Shown one piece after another: positions 18,709 through 28,978 of a stretch of 64,000 bases of DNA. The position numbers and the translations under genes are program-made. The notes under the pieces are model-generated. The model had not been told where the DNA came from, searched no databases, and saw nothing but the letters and a program-made list of their open reading frames with translations. Numbering within the stretch: position 1 is the first letter of the stretch; each line of letters opens with the position of its first letter. Source of the stretch: an uncultured Clostridia bacterium (GTDB lineage Bacteria > Bacillota > Clostridia > Peptostreptococcales > Anaerovoracaceae); the NCBI GenBank assembly GCA_937900415.1, contig CALCEY010000011.1, forward strand, positions 13,817 through 77,816, in the 5' to 3' direction.

Positions 18709-20441
18709 AGCTTATAATAAACGGACAGAAGGTTTCGGTTCCTGAGGGAACTACAATAATGGAGGCCGCAAAAAAGGTAGGAATACATATACCGCACCTC
18801 TGTTTCCTTAAGGATATAAATGAAATAGGTGCATGCAGAGTCTGCCTTGTGGAAATTGAGGGCATGGATAAGTTGGTGCCTGCCTGCGATACCGAGTGCA
18901 GAGAGGGAATGAAGATAGTTACCAACAGCCCAAGGCTCAGGAGAACAAGACGTATAAACATCGAAATGATACTTTCGGATCACGATACCGATTGCGCCGC
19001 CTGTGTAAGAAGCGGTAACTGCACTCTGCAGATGATTGCCAATGATATGGGCATAATAATGAATCATTATCAAAATACCGCTGAAAAAGACCGCTGGAAT
19101 AACGAGCTTCCTATAATAAGAGAGGCTTCCAAATGTGTAAAATGTATGAGGTGCATACAGATATGCGAGAAAATACAGAGCCTCGGAGTATGGGACCTTA
19201 TGGGCACCGGACACAGAACTACGGTCGGAGTAGTAGACAATCTGGATATACAGGATGCAGATTGTTCCCTCTGCGGCCAGTGTATAACTCATTGCCCTGT
19301 CGGCGCTTTAAGGTGCAGAGATGACAGAGATATTTTAAACGACGCTATAGACGACCCGGAAAAAATCATAATAGCACAGATTGCTCCTGCCGTAAGAACG
19401 GCATGGGGAGAGCAGATAGGCTTGCGCGACGAGGAAAGCACCATGGGAAAGCTTGTCTGTGCGCTTAAAAAGATAGGAATCGACTATGTCTTCGATACCA
19501 ATTATTCTGCTGACCTTACGATAATGGAGGAGGGCAGTGAATTTCTGGAGAGGCTGGCGCACAAGGAGGATTACCAGTGGCCTATGTTCACATCTTGCTG
19601 TCCGGGATGGGTAAGGTTTGTTAAAACTCAATATCCCGATATGGTAAAAAATCTTTCTACTGCTAAATCACCTCAGCAGATGTTCGGAGCCATGTCGAAA
19701 ACTTATATAGCTCAGAAGCTGGGCATAGACCCATCGAAGGTGTTCTCCCTTTCAATTATGCCTTGCGTTGCAAAAAAATATGAGCGTGCAGTTCCTCAGG
19801 TGAATGATTCCGGAAGAGGAAGCGACGTCGATCTCGTTCTTACTACAAGGGAGCTGGACAGCTTTATAAGGAGCGACAGCATAAAGCCTGAAGATTTGAC
19901 GGATGTCCCTTTCGATTCCATTTTCGGAGAGGGATCGGGAGCCGGAGTAATTTTCGGAACTACAGGCGGCGTAATGGAAGCCGCTTTGAGAAGCGCATAT
20001 TATATGGTAGCCGGTAAGAATCCCGACGCAGATGCCTTTAAAAACGTAAGAGGAAATAAGGGGTGGAGGGAACATACTTTCAACCTAAAGGGAAATAAGC
20101 TGAATGTAGCAGTAGCAACGGGACTTGCCAATGCCAGAGCGCTGATAGAAGCAGTAAGAGCCGGAGAGGTTCAATACGATTTCGTTGAGGTTATGGCTTG
20201 CCCCGGCGGCTGCGTGGGCGGAGGAGGACAGCCTTTCGTAGACGGAAATGAGATGGCTGAAAAGCGTGGAGATATGCTCTACGACCTTGACAAAGCCAGC
20301 GATATCAGATTTTCTCATGAAAATTCAGCTGTTAAACTTACATATGAAGAATATTTGGGAGAACCTCTTTCAAAACAGGCGCATCATATGCTTCATACCA
20401 ATATTGAAGAATGGGATCTGGCGATGATTCCGGAGGATTAA
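18702..20441 (+). CDS. hydA: [FeFe] hydrogenase, catalytic subunit (group A, CpI-like domain order)
   Basis: Reversibly reduces protons to H2. Domains in order are a plant-type [2Fe-2S] domain (C34, C45, C48, C62), a His/Cys-ligated cluster (H-x3-C-x2-C-x5-C in HDTDCAACVRSGNC), two [4Fe-4S] clusters (CVKCMRCIQIC and CSLCGQCITHCP) and the H-domain. All three H-cluster signatures are intact: TSCCPGW, MPCVAKKYE and MACPGGCVGGGGQP, including the proton-relay cysteine in the first. A small-subunit-like tail follows (LSKQAHHMLHTN). At 579 residues it is close to Clostridium pasteurianus CpI. The upstream GltD-like gene points to the class named glutamate-synthase-linked (A2) in HydDB. No maturases HydEFG are in the window. 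Confidence 0.95.
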   Translation: MVKLIINGQKVSVPEGTTIMEAAKKVGIHIPHLCFLKDINEIGACRVCLVEIEGMDKLVPACDTECREGMKIVTNSPRLRRTRRINIEMILSDHDTDCAACVRSGNCTLQMIANDMGIIMNHYQNTAEKDRWNNELPIIREASKCVKCMRCIQICEKIQSLGVWDLMGTGHRTTVGVVDNLDIQDADCSLCGQCITHCPVGALRCRDDRDILNDAIDDPEKIIIAQIAPAVRTAWGEQIGLRDEESTMGKLVCALKKIGIDYVFDTNYSADLTIMEEGSEFLERLAHKEDYQWPMFTSCCPGWVRFVKTQYPDMVKNLSTAKSPQQMFGAMSKTYIAQKLGIDPSKVFSLSIMPCVAKKYERAVPQVNDSGRGSDVDLVLTTRELDSFIRSDSIKPEDLTDVPFDSIFGEGSGAGVIFGTTGGVMEAALRSAYYMVAGKNPDADAFKNVRGNKGWREHTFNLKGNKLNVAVATGLANARALIEAVRAGEVQYDFVEVMACPGGCVGGGGQPFVDGNEMAEKRGDMLYDLDKASDIRFSHENSAVKLTYEEYLGEPLSKQAHHMLHTNIEEWDLAMIPED

Positions 20442-20485
20442 CGCTTCTGATTGCCGACGATCTTACTGTTATGCCGTTTTAAAAA

Positions 20486-20525
20486 TCCCCTGCGCCGGAA
20501 TGAATTCAGGCGCAGGGGGTTTTTG
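20486..20525. terminator. Bidirectional terminator between hydA and recN
   Basis: CCCCTGCGCC (20487-20496) and GGCGCAGGGG (20509-20518) form a strong stem with a 12-base loop. T5 follows on the plus strand and an A-run precedes it, so it can end both convergent transcripts. Confidence 0.88.
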
Positions 20526-20542
20526 TGATGTACTGCGTTGTA

Positions 20543-22159
20543 TTATGAATTTTCTATAAGCTCTTTCGCGGCCTTTACAGTTGCTTCAGTGATTGAAACG
20601 CCGCCTAAAAGTCTTGCGATTTCATCTACCTTTTCTTCCGGAGAAAGCGCCTCTACGTGAGTAAATGTGCCGGTATCGCCGGAGTCCTTGTATATTCTGT
20701 AGTTGAAGTCTCCGCAGGCCGCTATCTGAGGCAGATGGGTGATGCATATTATCTGATGATTTTTACTGATTTCCTTTAGCTTTTTACCTACGATGCTGGC
20801 GGTAATACCGCTGATTCCGTTGTCTATTTCATCGAAGATTAAGGTAGGAATTTCATCATATGAGCTTATGATGTTCTTGAAGGCCAGCATTATTCTGGAC
20901 ATTTCGCCGCCTGAAACTATCTTTGCCAAAGGCTTCAGGGCTTCGCCCTTATTGGTGGTTATGAAGATTTCAGCCCTGTCCATTCCATTTTCTGAAGGCT
21001 CGTCGAGAGGTTCGATTTTAATTTTTACCTTGGCATTTTTAAAATTGAGGTCGATAAGCTCAGCTTGAATTGCGTTTTCCAGCTCTGCCGCCTTGGAGGT
21101 TCTCTTTGCCGTAAGGTCAGAGCAGCTTTTAAGAAGCTGTTCCCTGCAAGCTTTGAGCTTGTGCATGAGCCTGCGTTTTTCTTCGTCCATGTTTTCCGCT
21201 ATGGATAGTTGTTTTTGAAGTTTTTCCTGATATTCTAAAATTTCTTCGACGGTGGAACCGTATTTTTTCTTAAGTCCATCTATCAGCTCCATTCTTGAGA
21301 TAGCTTCGTCGAGCTCGGCTGGGGAGAAAGTCAGAGAAGACTTTATATTGCTTATTTCTCTGCATATATCCTCAAGCCTGTAATATATATCCCTGAATTC
21401 CTCGCCGAGTGCGGAGATTTTTTCAGAGTAGGAAGAAAGTTCTTCGATGGCTCTGACTCCATGACTAAGGCCATCCATGACGGATGGGGATTCTTCATAC
21501 ATGACTTGATATGCCATGCTGATATTTTCATATATTTTTTCACTGTTTTGAAGGAGCATTATCTTTTCGCGAAGCTCTTCTTCTTCACCGGGTATAAGCC
21601 GGGCCTTTTCAATTTCCTCTTCTTCAAACCTATAAAAATCAAGTTTACGTATATTTTCCTTTTCCATGGACAGCAGGCGGGCCAGCTCCTTGCGCGCTTT
21701 GACGTAAGAGACGTATTTTTCTGTTACATCCTCCTTCAGTGCGTCTGTATACTGATGCTTGTATGAGTCCAGAAGGATGATATGGTAATCCGGATTGAGC
21801 AGTGATTGGTTGTCATACTGGCCATGTACGTCGGCGAGCTTTGAGGAGAGGAGATTGACCTGCGACAAGGTGACTATTTCGCCGTTTATCCTGCATAAAT
21901 TTTTTCCTGCTGTGGATATTTCTCTTGTTATGACGAATTCCTTGTCGTCGAGCGTACCGGCGAGCTGAATTACGGCCTTGTCTGAGCCTGTTCTTACATA
22001 GGAGGAATCGGCGCGGCTGCCCAGAGCCAGACTGACGGCTTCTATGACGATGGATTTTCCCGAACCTGTCTCTCCTGTAATGATATTCAGTCCATCCTTG
22101 AAGTCTATTTCCGTATTTTCAATTATCGCAAAGTTTTTAATGCTTATATGATTGATCAT
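20543..22159 (-). CDS. recN: DNA repair protein RecN
   Basis: An SMC-like ATPase that gathers and holds DNA ends in double-strand break repair. It has Walker A GETGSGKSI (about residue 30), VHGQYDNQSLL, a central coiled-coil (about 150-380, Glu/Lys/Leu-rich), the ABC signature VSGGEMSRIMLAF and Walker B LIFDEIDNGISG. At 538 residues it is full length. It overlaps argR by 4 bases; the argR-recN order is widely conserved in Firmicutes. Confidence 0.96.
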   Translation of the reverse strand: MINHISIKNFAIIENTEIDFKDGLNIITGETGSGKSIVIEAVSLALGSRADSSYVRTGSDKAVIQLAGTLDDKEFVITREISTAGKNLCRINGEIVTLSQVNLLSSKLADVHGQYDNQSLLNPDYHIILLDSYKHQYTDALKEDVTEKYVSYVKARKELARLLSMEKENIRKLDFYRFEEEEIEKARLIPGEEEELREKIMLLQNSEKIYENISMAYQVMYEESPSVMDGLSHGVRAIEELSSYSEKISALGEEFRDIYYRLEDICREISNIKSSLTFSPAELDEAISRMELIDGLKKKYGSTVEEILEYQEKLQKQLSIAENMDEEKRRLMHKLKACREQLLKSCSDLTAKRTSKAAELENAIQAELIDLNFKNAKVKIKIEPLDEPSENGMDRAEIFITTNKGEALKPLAKIVSGGEMSRIMLAFKNIISSYDEIPTLIFDEIDNGISGITASIVGKKLKEISKNHQIICITHLPQIAACGDFNYRIYKDSGDTGTFTHVEALSPEEKVDEIARLLGGVSITEATVKAAKELIENS

Positions 22160-22626
22160 TTTTTCTCTCCGCCTGACAGCATTTCATGGAACTTTTCCAT
22201 GATTACAGGTACGTTTGCTTCAGCGTCCGCCAGAAGAAATATGGTGTTGTCTCCGGCTACGCTGGCTATTATATGAGGAATACCGCATTTGTCTATGGCC
22301 TCTCCGGCGGCAGGGCCGCAGCCTGACAGGGTTTTTACTGCCACTATGTTGCCTGAGGCTACGAAAGAGGTAATCGTTTCGCAGAAAATTTTTGAAAATC
22401 TGTCTGAGGCCGGCAAATCATTATGATTGCTTACGGCATATTTATACTTTCCGGAGGAGGAAAGCACCTTTACAAGCTGAAGCTCCTTGATGTCTCTCGA
22501 GACCGTTGCCTGAGTTACGTCGAAGCCGTCGTTTTTAAGCATTGAAGCCAGCTTTTCCTGAGTATCTATCTCATAATTTCCAATCAATTCTAAAATTTTT
22601 GTCTGTCTGGAATACCTCATATACAA
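22156..22626 (-). CDS. argR: Arginine repressor ArgR/AhrC
   Basis: An arginine-responsive regulator that represses arginine synthesis and activates catabolism as a hexamer. The N-terminal winged helix has QATVSRDIKEL, and the C-terminal arginine-binding and oligomerisation domain has VASGNIVAVKTLSG and a SVAGDNTIFLL segment like the family GTIAGDDTI. At 156 residues it is normal. It starts the argR-recN transcript; AAAGGAGATT lies just upstream. No arginine genes are in the window. Confidence 0.94.
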   Translation of the reverse strand: MYMRYSRQTKILELIGNYEIDTQEKLASMLKNDGFDVTQATVSRDIKELQLVKVLSSSGKYKYAVSNHNDLPASDRFSKIFCETITSFVASGNIVAVKTLSGCGPAAGEAIDKCGIPHIIASVAGDNTIFLLADAEANVPVIMEKFHEMLSGGEKK

Positions 22627-22692
22627 TCTCCTTTTGTATATATATTCTTTATGTGTAAGGAAATTTTAACATAACGACTTTGCCTTTGCAAG

Positions 22693-22721
22693 TAGACAAA
22701 CAAATGTTTGTATGATATAAT
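22693..22721 (+). promoter_or_regulatory. Promoter of ruvCAB with an overlapping LexA-like operator
   Basis: TAGACA (22693-22698), a 17-base spacer and TATAAT (22716-22721) with an extended TG two bases before the -10 make a strong sigma-A promoter. The spacer holds the palindrome CAAACAAATGTTTG (22697-22710). By my count it matches the Bacillus LexA/DinR consensus CGAACRNRYGTTYC at 12 of 14 positions. ruvAB is an SOS target in many bacteria, so repression by LexA is likely but not shown. Confidence 0.7.
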
Positions 22722-22754
22722 TTTTCAGTACATAAACGGATAAGAGGTTGAAAA

Positions 22755-23261
22755 ATGCGGATTTTGGGAGTGGACCCCGGCTATGCCATACTGGGTTACG
22801 GCATAGTGGACATATCAGGAAACAGGTTTTCACCGGTGGCTTACGGTTCTATTACGACGGACGCTTCGATGGATATGCCTTTAAGGCTTGAAAAATTGTT
22901 CGACGGGCTTACGGAGTTAATCAAATGTTATAGGCCGGACGAGGCTTCCATTGAAGAACTGTTTTTCAACAACAACGCCAAGACTGCCATCCTGGTAGGA
23001 GAGGCCAGGGGCGTGGCTGTTCTGGCATGCTCGAAAGGCGGACTGAAAATAAATGAATATACTCCCTTGCAGATAAAACAGGCTCTCGTCGGATATGGTA
23101 GGGCTGACAAAACGCAGGTGCAGTATATGGTAAAAACCATGCTCAATCTTAAAGAGGTGCCTAAGCCGGACGATACGGCGGACGCCCTCGCCGCGGCCAT
23201 ATGTCACGGTCATTCGTCGGGCAGAAGAGACATTCTGAAAAAGGCAGGTAATATCAGGTGA
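22755..23261 (+). CDS. ruvC: Holliday junction resolvase RuvC
   Basis: A RNase H-fold endonuclease that cuts Holliday junctions. It has the acidic catalytic residues in [26 protein letters not shown] and [15 protein letters not shown], and the family segment [21 protein letters not shown]. At 168 residues it is full length. It is followed by ruvA with a 4-base overlap. Confidence 0.96.
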   Translation: MRILGVDPGYAILGYGIVDISGNRFSPVAYGSITTDASMDMPLRLEKLFDGLTELIKCYRPDEASIEELFFNNNAKTAILVGEARGVAVLACSKGGLKINEYTPLQIKQALVGYGRADKTQVQYMVKTMLNLKEVPKPDDTADALAAAICHGHSSGRRDILKKAGNIR

Positions 23262-23857
23262 TAAGATATGTTAAGGGGATATATACGCTGAATGTAAGCG
23301 GCGGCGTTGTCGTTGAAACACAGTCCGGGCTTGGACTTGAAATATTTCTTCCGGCAAATTCACCCGTTTATAAATATAAAACAGGCGATTCAGTTATGAT
23401 TTTTACGTCAATGATGGTTAAAGAGGACGATATGAGGCTCTATGGATTTCACAACAAGGAAAGCCTTGAGCTGTTTGAAAAGCTGATAACGGTAAGCGGC
23501 GTGGGAGCCAAGGGGGCTATGGCAATAATAGGAACTCTTTCGGCAGAAGAGCTGAAAAGAGCTATAGCTTTCGAGGACGCTAAGGAAATTGCCAGGGCCA
23601 ACGGTATCGGTAAAAAGACGGCTGAGAGGATAATTATCGACTTAAAGGACAAAGTGGGAATGCCGGAGGGTGAGCTTTGCGATACGGCTGCTTCCGGAAG
23701 CGGTGAAATTACAGCAGATAACAGGAGCGAAGCAATAACGGCGCTTGCTGCTTTGGGATATACCAGAGCCGAGGCGTTTAACGCCGTAGCCTCGATAAAC
23801 GACGAGGGTCTTACCAGCGAGGAGTATATAAAGCGGGCTTTAAAAAATTTATTTTAA
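23258..23857 (+). CDS. ruvA: Holliday junction branch migration protein RuvA
   Basis: Forms the tetrameric platform that holds the Holliday junction for RuvB. The N-terminal OB fold ([17 protein letters not shown]), the two HhH motifs ([16 protein letters not shown] and [19 protein letters not shown]) and the C-terminal RuvB-binding three-helix domain ([16 protein letters not shown]) are all present. It starts with GTG inside the ruvC stop. The length of 199 is normal. Confidence 0.96.
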   Translation: MIRYVKGIYTLNVSGGVVVETQSGLGLEIFLPANSPVYKYKTGDSVMIFTSMMVKEDDMRLYGFHNKESLELFEKLITVSGVGAKGAMAIIGTLSAEELKRAIAFEDAKEIARANGIGKKTAERIIIDLKDKVGMPEGELCDTAASGSGEITADNRSEAITALAALGYTRAEAFNAVASINDEGLTSEEYIKRALKNLF

Positions 23858-24076
23858 GCCTTAATTTGTGACATTTTATGCTCTGACAGCAATGATTTTC
23901 AGGATTCGCAATACGGCAATCACGCATGATAAACTCCTTGAAGCTATTACGTTGCGGACGTTTGATCGCATTGCGGATGTTTTGCGTGCTGAATATTTTG
24001 TACGCAAATCTTTTTCGCAGTAAAGCTTCAAAAGATTTTTTACTTATTTTTAATTTATATTTCCGGGAAAGGAAAG
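23858..24076. other. 219-base ruvA-ruvB spacer with small repeats
   Basis: ruvA and ruvB are usually adjacent or overlapping, so this gap is unusual. It holds two imperfect 20-base direct repeats around TTGCGGACGTTTG and TTGCGGATGTTTT (about 23951-23990). It also holds a TTGAAGC/GCTTCAA inverted pair about 80 bases apart. A run of minus-strand codons here looks like a non-functional repeat rather than a gene. ruvB has AAAGGAAAG as ribosome site at the 3' end. Confidence 0.5.
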
Positions 24077-25093
24077 ATGATGGAAAACGAGAGAATAACA
24101 TCGGCAAATATAAGTCCTGGTGAGCTCAGACAAGAGACTACGCTGAGGCCTCAGACTTTAGATGATTATATAGGGCAAAAAAATGCAAAGGATAACTTAA
24201 GAATATTCATAAAGGCGGCAAAGCTAAGAAATGAGCCCCTCGATCATGTGCTGTTTTACGGACCCCCGGGCCTTGGCAAGACTACTCTTGCCGGCATTAT
24301 AGCCAACGAGCTGGGAGTAGACATAAAGATAACGTCCGGCCCTGCCATAGACAGAGCCGGAGACTTGGCTGCGATTCTTACCAATCTCAATGAAAACGAC
24401 GTACTGTTCATAGATGAGATACATCGGCTTAACCGTTCGGTTGAAGAAGTTTTGTATTCAGCCATGGAGGATTTTGCCCTGGACATAATCATCGGAAAAG
24501 GTCCGTCGGCCCGTTCCATAAGACTGGATTTATCAAAATTCACCTTGATAGGCGCAACTACTAGAGCAGGAAGCCTTTCGGCGCCGCTTAGAGACAGATT
24601 CGGAGTCATGAGCAAATTCGAGATGTATACTGAAGATGAACTTGCAGAGATTATAAAGAGGTCAGCTGGAATAATCGGCGTAGAGGCTGATGATGAATCT
24701 GTGGCGGAGATGGCCAGGCGGTCGAGAGGAACTCCGAGAGTTGCCAACAGAATACTTAAGAGAATACGTGACTTTTCACAAGTACGGGGAAACGGAAGGA
24801 TAACTGCAGATATTGCCAGGCAGGGCTTTGAAGCTTTGGATATAGACCCCATGGGTCTTGAAAGGCTTGATAGAGAAATACTGACGGCGATAATAGAGCG
24901 TTTTAACGGAGGGCCGGTTGGAATAGATACGATAGCTGCTTCGATCGGAGAAGAAAGGGTTACTATAGAGGAGGCCTATGAGCCTTATCTGCTTCAGATA
25001 GGATTTTTGAGTAGAACACAGAAAGGAAGAATGGTGACGCCTTTGGCTTATAAGCATCTCGGGCTTGAAATTCCAGAAGAAGACCGGATATAA
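24077..25093 (+). CDS. ruvB: Holliday junction branch migration helicase RuvB
   Basis: The AAA+ motor that drives branch migration with RuvA. It has the family start [12 protein letters not shown], Walker [12 protein letters not shown], Walker [15 protein letters not shown], sensor 1 [18 protein letters not shown] and arginine-rich [16 protein letters not shown], then the winged-helix C-terminus. At 338 residues it is full length. It starts ATGATG; the second ATG is equally possible. Confidence 0.97.
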   Translation: MMENERITSANISPGELRQETTLRPQTLDDYIGQKNAKDNLRIFIKAAKLRNEPLDHVLFYGPPGLGKTTLAGIIANELGVDIKITSGPAIDRAGDLAAILTNLNENDVLFIDEIHRLNRSVEEVLYSAMEDFALDIIIGKGPSARSIRLDLSKFTLIGATTRAGSLSAPLRDRFGVMSKFEMYTEDELAEIIKRSAGIIGVEADDESVAEMARRSRGTPRVANRILKRIRDFSQVRGNGRITADIARQGFEALDIDPMGLERLDREILTAIIERFNGGPVGIDTIAASIGEERVTIEEAYEPYLLQIGFLSRTQKGRMVTPLAYKHLGLEIPEEDRI

Positions 25094-25135
25094 GCTTCCT
25101 TTCAGATGGAATAGACGATAAAGGATAAGTAGACT

Positions 25136-26185
25136 ATGAATATAAATGATTTTGATTATGATCTGCCGAAAGAACTCATAGCACAGAAACCGGCGGAAAA
25201 GAGAGATGAATGTAGGCTCATGGTTTTGGACAGAAAAAAGAAAACCATAGAACAGAGGTTGTTTTACGATATTCTCGATTATCTTAACCCGGGAGACTGC
25301 CTTGTAATGAATGATTCCAAGGTGATTCCCGCAAGGATTTTCGGGGTAAAAGAAAGTACGGGAGCCAAGGTGGAGTTCCTTTTGATAAAGAGGCTTGAGG
25401 GAGACCTCTGGGAAACCATGGTAAGACCGGGAAAGAGACTGAAAGTCGGAGACACGGTATCCTTTACGGAGGACGGAAGCTTCAGAGCCGTTATAGAGGA
25501 CTACGGACAGGACGGGACAAGGCACGCTCGATTCATATATGAGGGCGTGTTTTTAGAGCGCCTCGATGAAATAGGAAATATGCCTCTTCCACCATATATA
25601 GAGCGTCCCGCCGAAAGCGGCGACAAGGAAATGTATCAGACTGTATACGCCCATGAGGAGGGCTCAGTGGCCGCTCCCACAGCAGGCTTGCATTTCACGA
25701 AGGAATTGCTTGAGCGTGCCGAGGAAAGAGGAATAAAGACGGCTTACGTAACTCTGCATGTGGGAATAGGAACTTTCCGTCCTGTAAAGGTAGAAAATAT
25801 TGAAGAACATCATATGCATTTTGAAGAATATTCGGTAAGCGAAGAAACCGCACGTACGGTGAACGAGACCGTCAGAGACGGAGGAAGAATAATTTCTGTC
25901 GGAACTACTTCTTCAAGAACCTTAGAGAGCGCAGCGGTATTCGATGAAAAAGAGGGAAGATACATGCTGGCTGCCGGTGAGGGCAGCACTGATATTTTCA
26001 TATATCCCGGATATAAATTCAAGCTTGTGGACAGCCTTATAACAAATTTCCACTTGCCTAAATCGACTTTGATGATGCTGATATGCGCTCTGTATGACCG
26101 CAATGAGATTCTCAGGGCATATGAGCTTGCGGTAAAGGAAAAGTACAGGTTTTTCAGCTACGGAGATGCTATGATGATATTATAG
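25136..26185 (+). CDS. queA: S-adenosylmethionine:tRNA ribosyltransferase-isomerase
   Basis: Adds and isomerises the ribose of SAM to make epoxyqueuosine in tRNA wobble position 34. [57 protein letters not shown] and [10 protein letters not shown] are diagnostic. At 349 residues it is full length. It is followed by tgt, the preceding step of queuosine synthesis; the ruvB-queA-tgt order is common in Clostridia. The last codons lie in a tandem repeat (26168-26207). Confidence 0.97.
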   Translation: MNINDFDYDLPKELIAQKPAEKRDECRLMVLDRKKKTIEQRLFYDILDYLNPGDCLVMNDSKVIPARIFGVKESTGAKVEFLLIKRLEGDLWETMVRPGKRLKVGDTVSFTEDGSFRAVIEDYGQDGTRHARFIYEGVFLERLDEIGNMPLPPYIERPAESGDKEMYQTVYAHEEGSVAAPTAGLHFTKELLERAEERGIKTAYVTLHVGIGTFRPVKVENIEEHHMHFEEYSVSEETARTVNETVRDGGRIISVGTTSSRTLESAAVFDEKEGRYMLAAGEGSTDIFIYPGYKFKLVDSLITNFHLPKSTLMMLICALYDRNEILRAYELAVKEKYRFFSYGDAMMIL

Positions 26186-26207
26186 AAACGCTATGATGAT
26201 ATTATAG
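26168..26207 (+). repeat. Tandem duplication across the queA stop codon
   Basis: An 18-base unit GCTATGATGATATTATAG occurs at 26168-26185, where it encodes the last queA codons and stop, and again at 26190-26207, giving a 22-base period. The second copy is noncoding and sits before the tgt ribosome site. Confidence 0.9.
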
Positions 26208-26218
26208 ATATGTGATAA

Positions 26219-27352
<1,134 letters not shown>

Positions 27353-27368
27353 AGGAGGTTTACTGTAA

Positions 27369-28526
27369 TTGGATACTTGTAAACACGATGAGTTTTGCGG
27401 CGGCTGCATATACCAGGGATTGAGCTACAGCGAACAGCTTGAAATCAAGCAAAAAGAAGTTTTATCGCTGCTTGAAAAGAAAGGCGTTAAGGTTTGTTTT
27501 GCAGATGATATTGAAGGCTGTCTCAATCCTTACCGATACAGAAATAAGATGGAATACACCTTCGGCGACTTGATTAAGGGCGGAGAGATGACTCTCGGTA
27601 TGCACAAGAAGGGCAACTTCATGTCTATAATAACGGTGGATAAATGTCAGCTGGTGGATGAAGATTTTAACAAAATTCTTTCTTTCACCTTGTCGTTTGC
27701 ACGGGAAAAGGGATATGAAATTTACAATAAAAAGTCGCATAAAGGACTGCTTCGCAATCTGATAGTCAGAAAAGGCGTGAGAACGAAGGAGCTTCTTGTA
27801 AATATAGTAACGTCATCTGAGGAGGGCTTTGATGAGGACTCTTTCAAAGACGGCCTTTTAAATCTCAATCTTGATAACAATATCGTAGGCATATTGAGAA
27901 CCTTTAATGATCGGCTGGCTGACGCTGTAGTATGCGATTCTTTAAAGGTTATTTACGGAAGAGATTATTATATGGAAAGACTTCTCAATCTTCATTTTAA
28001 GGTCAGCGCCTTTTCCTTTTTCCAAACTAATGTGGAAGCGGCAGAAAGACTTTACAAGGAAGCTCTTTCTCTGGCAGATGACTTTGAAGGAAAGACGGTT
28101 TTCGATTTATATTGCGGAACGGGTACGATAAGCCAGATTCTGGCTCTGAAGGCTAAAGCTGTACTTGGTATAGAATTGGTTGAAGAAGCGGTAGAAGCTG
28201 CTAAAGAAAATGCAAGGCTTAACAGCCTTGACAACTGCCGCTTTATCGCAGGAGACGTATTCGAGGTTCTTAAGACAGTAGAAGAGAAGCCTGACGTTAT
28301 AGTGGTAGACCCGCCGAGAGTGGGCATACAGCCGAAAGCCCTTGATAAGATTATGGATTACGGCGTAGAGGAGATAATATACGTATCCTGCAATCCAAAG
28401 ACCTTGGCAGACAATATAAAGTACATGGAATATTACGGATATGAGTGCAGGTATCTTAAACCGTTTGATAACTTTCCGTTTACGAAGCATGTGGAGTGCA
28501 TAGCGTTGCTACAAAGACGGAAATAG
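27369..28526 (+). CDS. 23S rRNA (uracil-C5)-methyltransferase, RlmD/RumA/TrmA family
   Basis: A SAM-dependent m5U methyltransferase. The N-terminal cysteines CKHDEFCGGC with a later Cys (VDKCQLV) suit the [4Fe-4S] cluster of RlmD-like members. The catalytic half has FFQTNVEAAERLY, FDLYCGTGTISQIL, VVDPPRVGIQ and the nucleophile region YVSCNPKTLADNIKYM. The N-terminal TRAM domain of many homologues is missing, so at 385 residues it is a shorter form. The start is TTG with AAAGGAGG upstream. RlmD (U1939) and RlmCD-like targets cannot be separated from sequence alone. Confidence 0.9.
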   Translation: MDTCKHDEFCGGCIYQGLSYSEQLEIKQKEVLSLLEKKGVKVCFADDIEGCLNPYRYRNKMEYTFGDLIKGGEMTLGMHKKGNFMSIITVDKCQLVDEDFNKILSFTLSFAREKGYEIYNKKSHKGLLRNLIVRKGVRTKELLVNIVTSSEEGFDEDSFKDGLLNLNLDNNIVGILRTFNDRLADAVVCDSLKVIYGRDYYMERLLNLHFKVSAFSFFQTNVEAAERLYKEALSLADDFEGKTVFDLYCGTGTISQILALKAKAVLGIELVEEAVEAAKENARLNSLDNCRFIAGDVFEVLKTVEEKPDVIVVDPPRVGIQPKALDKIMDYGVEEIIYVSCNPKTLADNIKYMEYYGYECRYLKPFDNFPFTKHVECIALLQRRK

Positions 28527-28641
28527 TAAAAATCCTCTGTTTTAAGCAGTTTTACAGGCGTTTTGTATTTATAGAGGATAAAGACGGAGGCCGAACAAAG
28601 CAATGAAAAATTAAATGATTATATGCAAAAAAAATTCAGTT

Positions 28642-28671
28642 AGGTGCGGTCTTAAGACTGCACCTTTTTTT
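28642..28671 (+). terminator. Terminator after the uracil methyltransferase gene
   Basis: AGGTGCGGTCTT and AAGACTGCACCT (28642-28665) form a near-perfect palindromic stem followed by T6. It separates the housekeeping operon from the restriction-modification island. Confidence 0.85.
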
Positions 28672-28682
28672 GATTTTTACAA

Positions 28683-28711
28683 TGGCCATATATTAGATGA
28701 CATGTTATAAT
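28683..28711 (+). promoter_or_regulatory. Probable promoter of the type III restriction-modification operon
   Basis: TGGCCA (28683-28688), 17 bases and TATAAT (28706-28711) with an extended TG before the -10. It lies 44 bases before the XRE regulator gene. Confidence 0.55.
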
Positions 28712-28754
28712 TATGAAGAAAAAATCCATAATAATGGAGTATAGGAGGAACATA

Positions 28755-28976
28755 ATGAAGTTTAGTTATAATGGTTTGTGGAAAACTTTAATAGATAAAA
28801 ATATGAAAAAGAAAGATTTAACCGAACAGATTAGTATATCTCCTACAACAATTTCTAAGATGACTAAGGGAGAAGCGGTATCTTTATCTGTTATAGGTAA
28901 AATTTGTGTTCTGCTTGGCACAGATGTTGGGGAAATAATCAGTATAGATAAAGAAATAACGAAAGGAGAAGAATAA
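28755..28976 (+). CDS. Small XRE/Cro-type DNA-binding regulator of the restriction island
   Basis: A 73-residue protein made almost only of a helix-turn-helix: [19 protein letters not shown] with flanking helices [12 protein letters not shown] and [18 protein letters not shown], a Cro/C1 fold (HTH_26-like). I start at the ATG at 28755, preceded by AGGAGG at the right distance; an upstream in-frame ATG at 28713 has no ribosome site. It ends 2 bases before mod, so it is probably co-transcribed and may act as a controller that times methylase and restriction enzyme expression. No operator palindrome was obvious. Confidence 0.85.
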   Translation: MKFSYNGLWKTLIDKNMKKKDLTEQISISPTTISKMTKGEAVSLSVIGKICVLLGTDVGEIISIDKEITKGEE

Positions 28977-28978
28977 AC

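Noticed and set aside
23811..24107. Minus-strand frame across the ruvA-ruvB gap
   Set aside because: It overlaps both ruv genes and coincides with repeats; no start signal.
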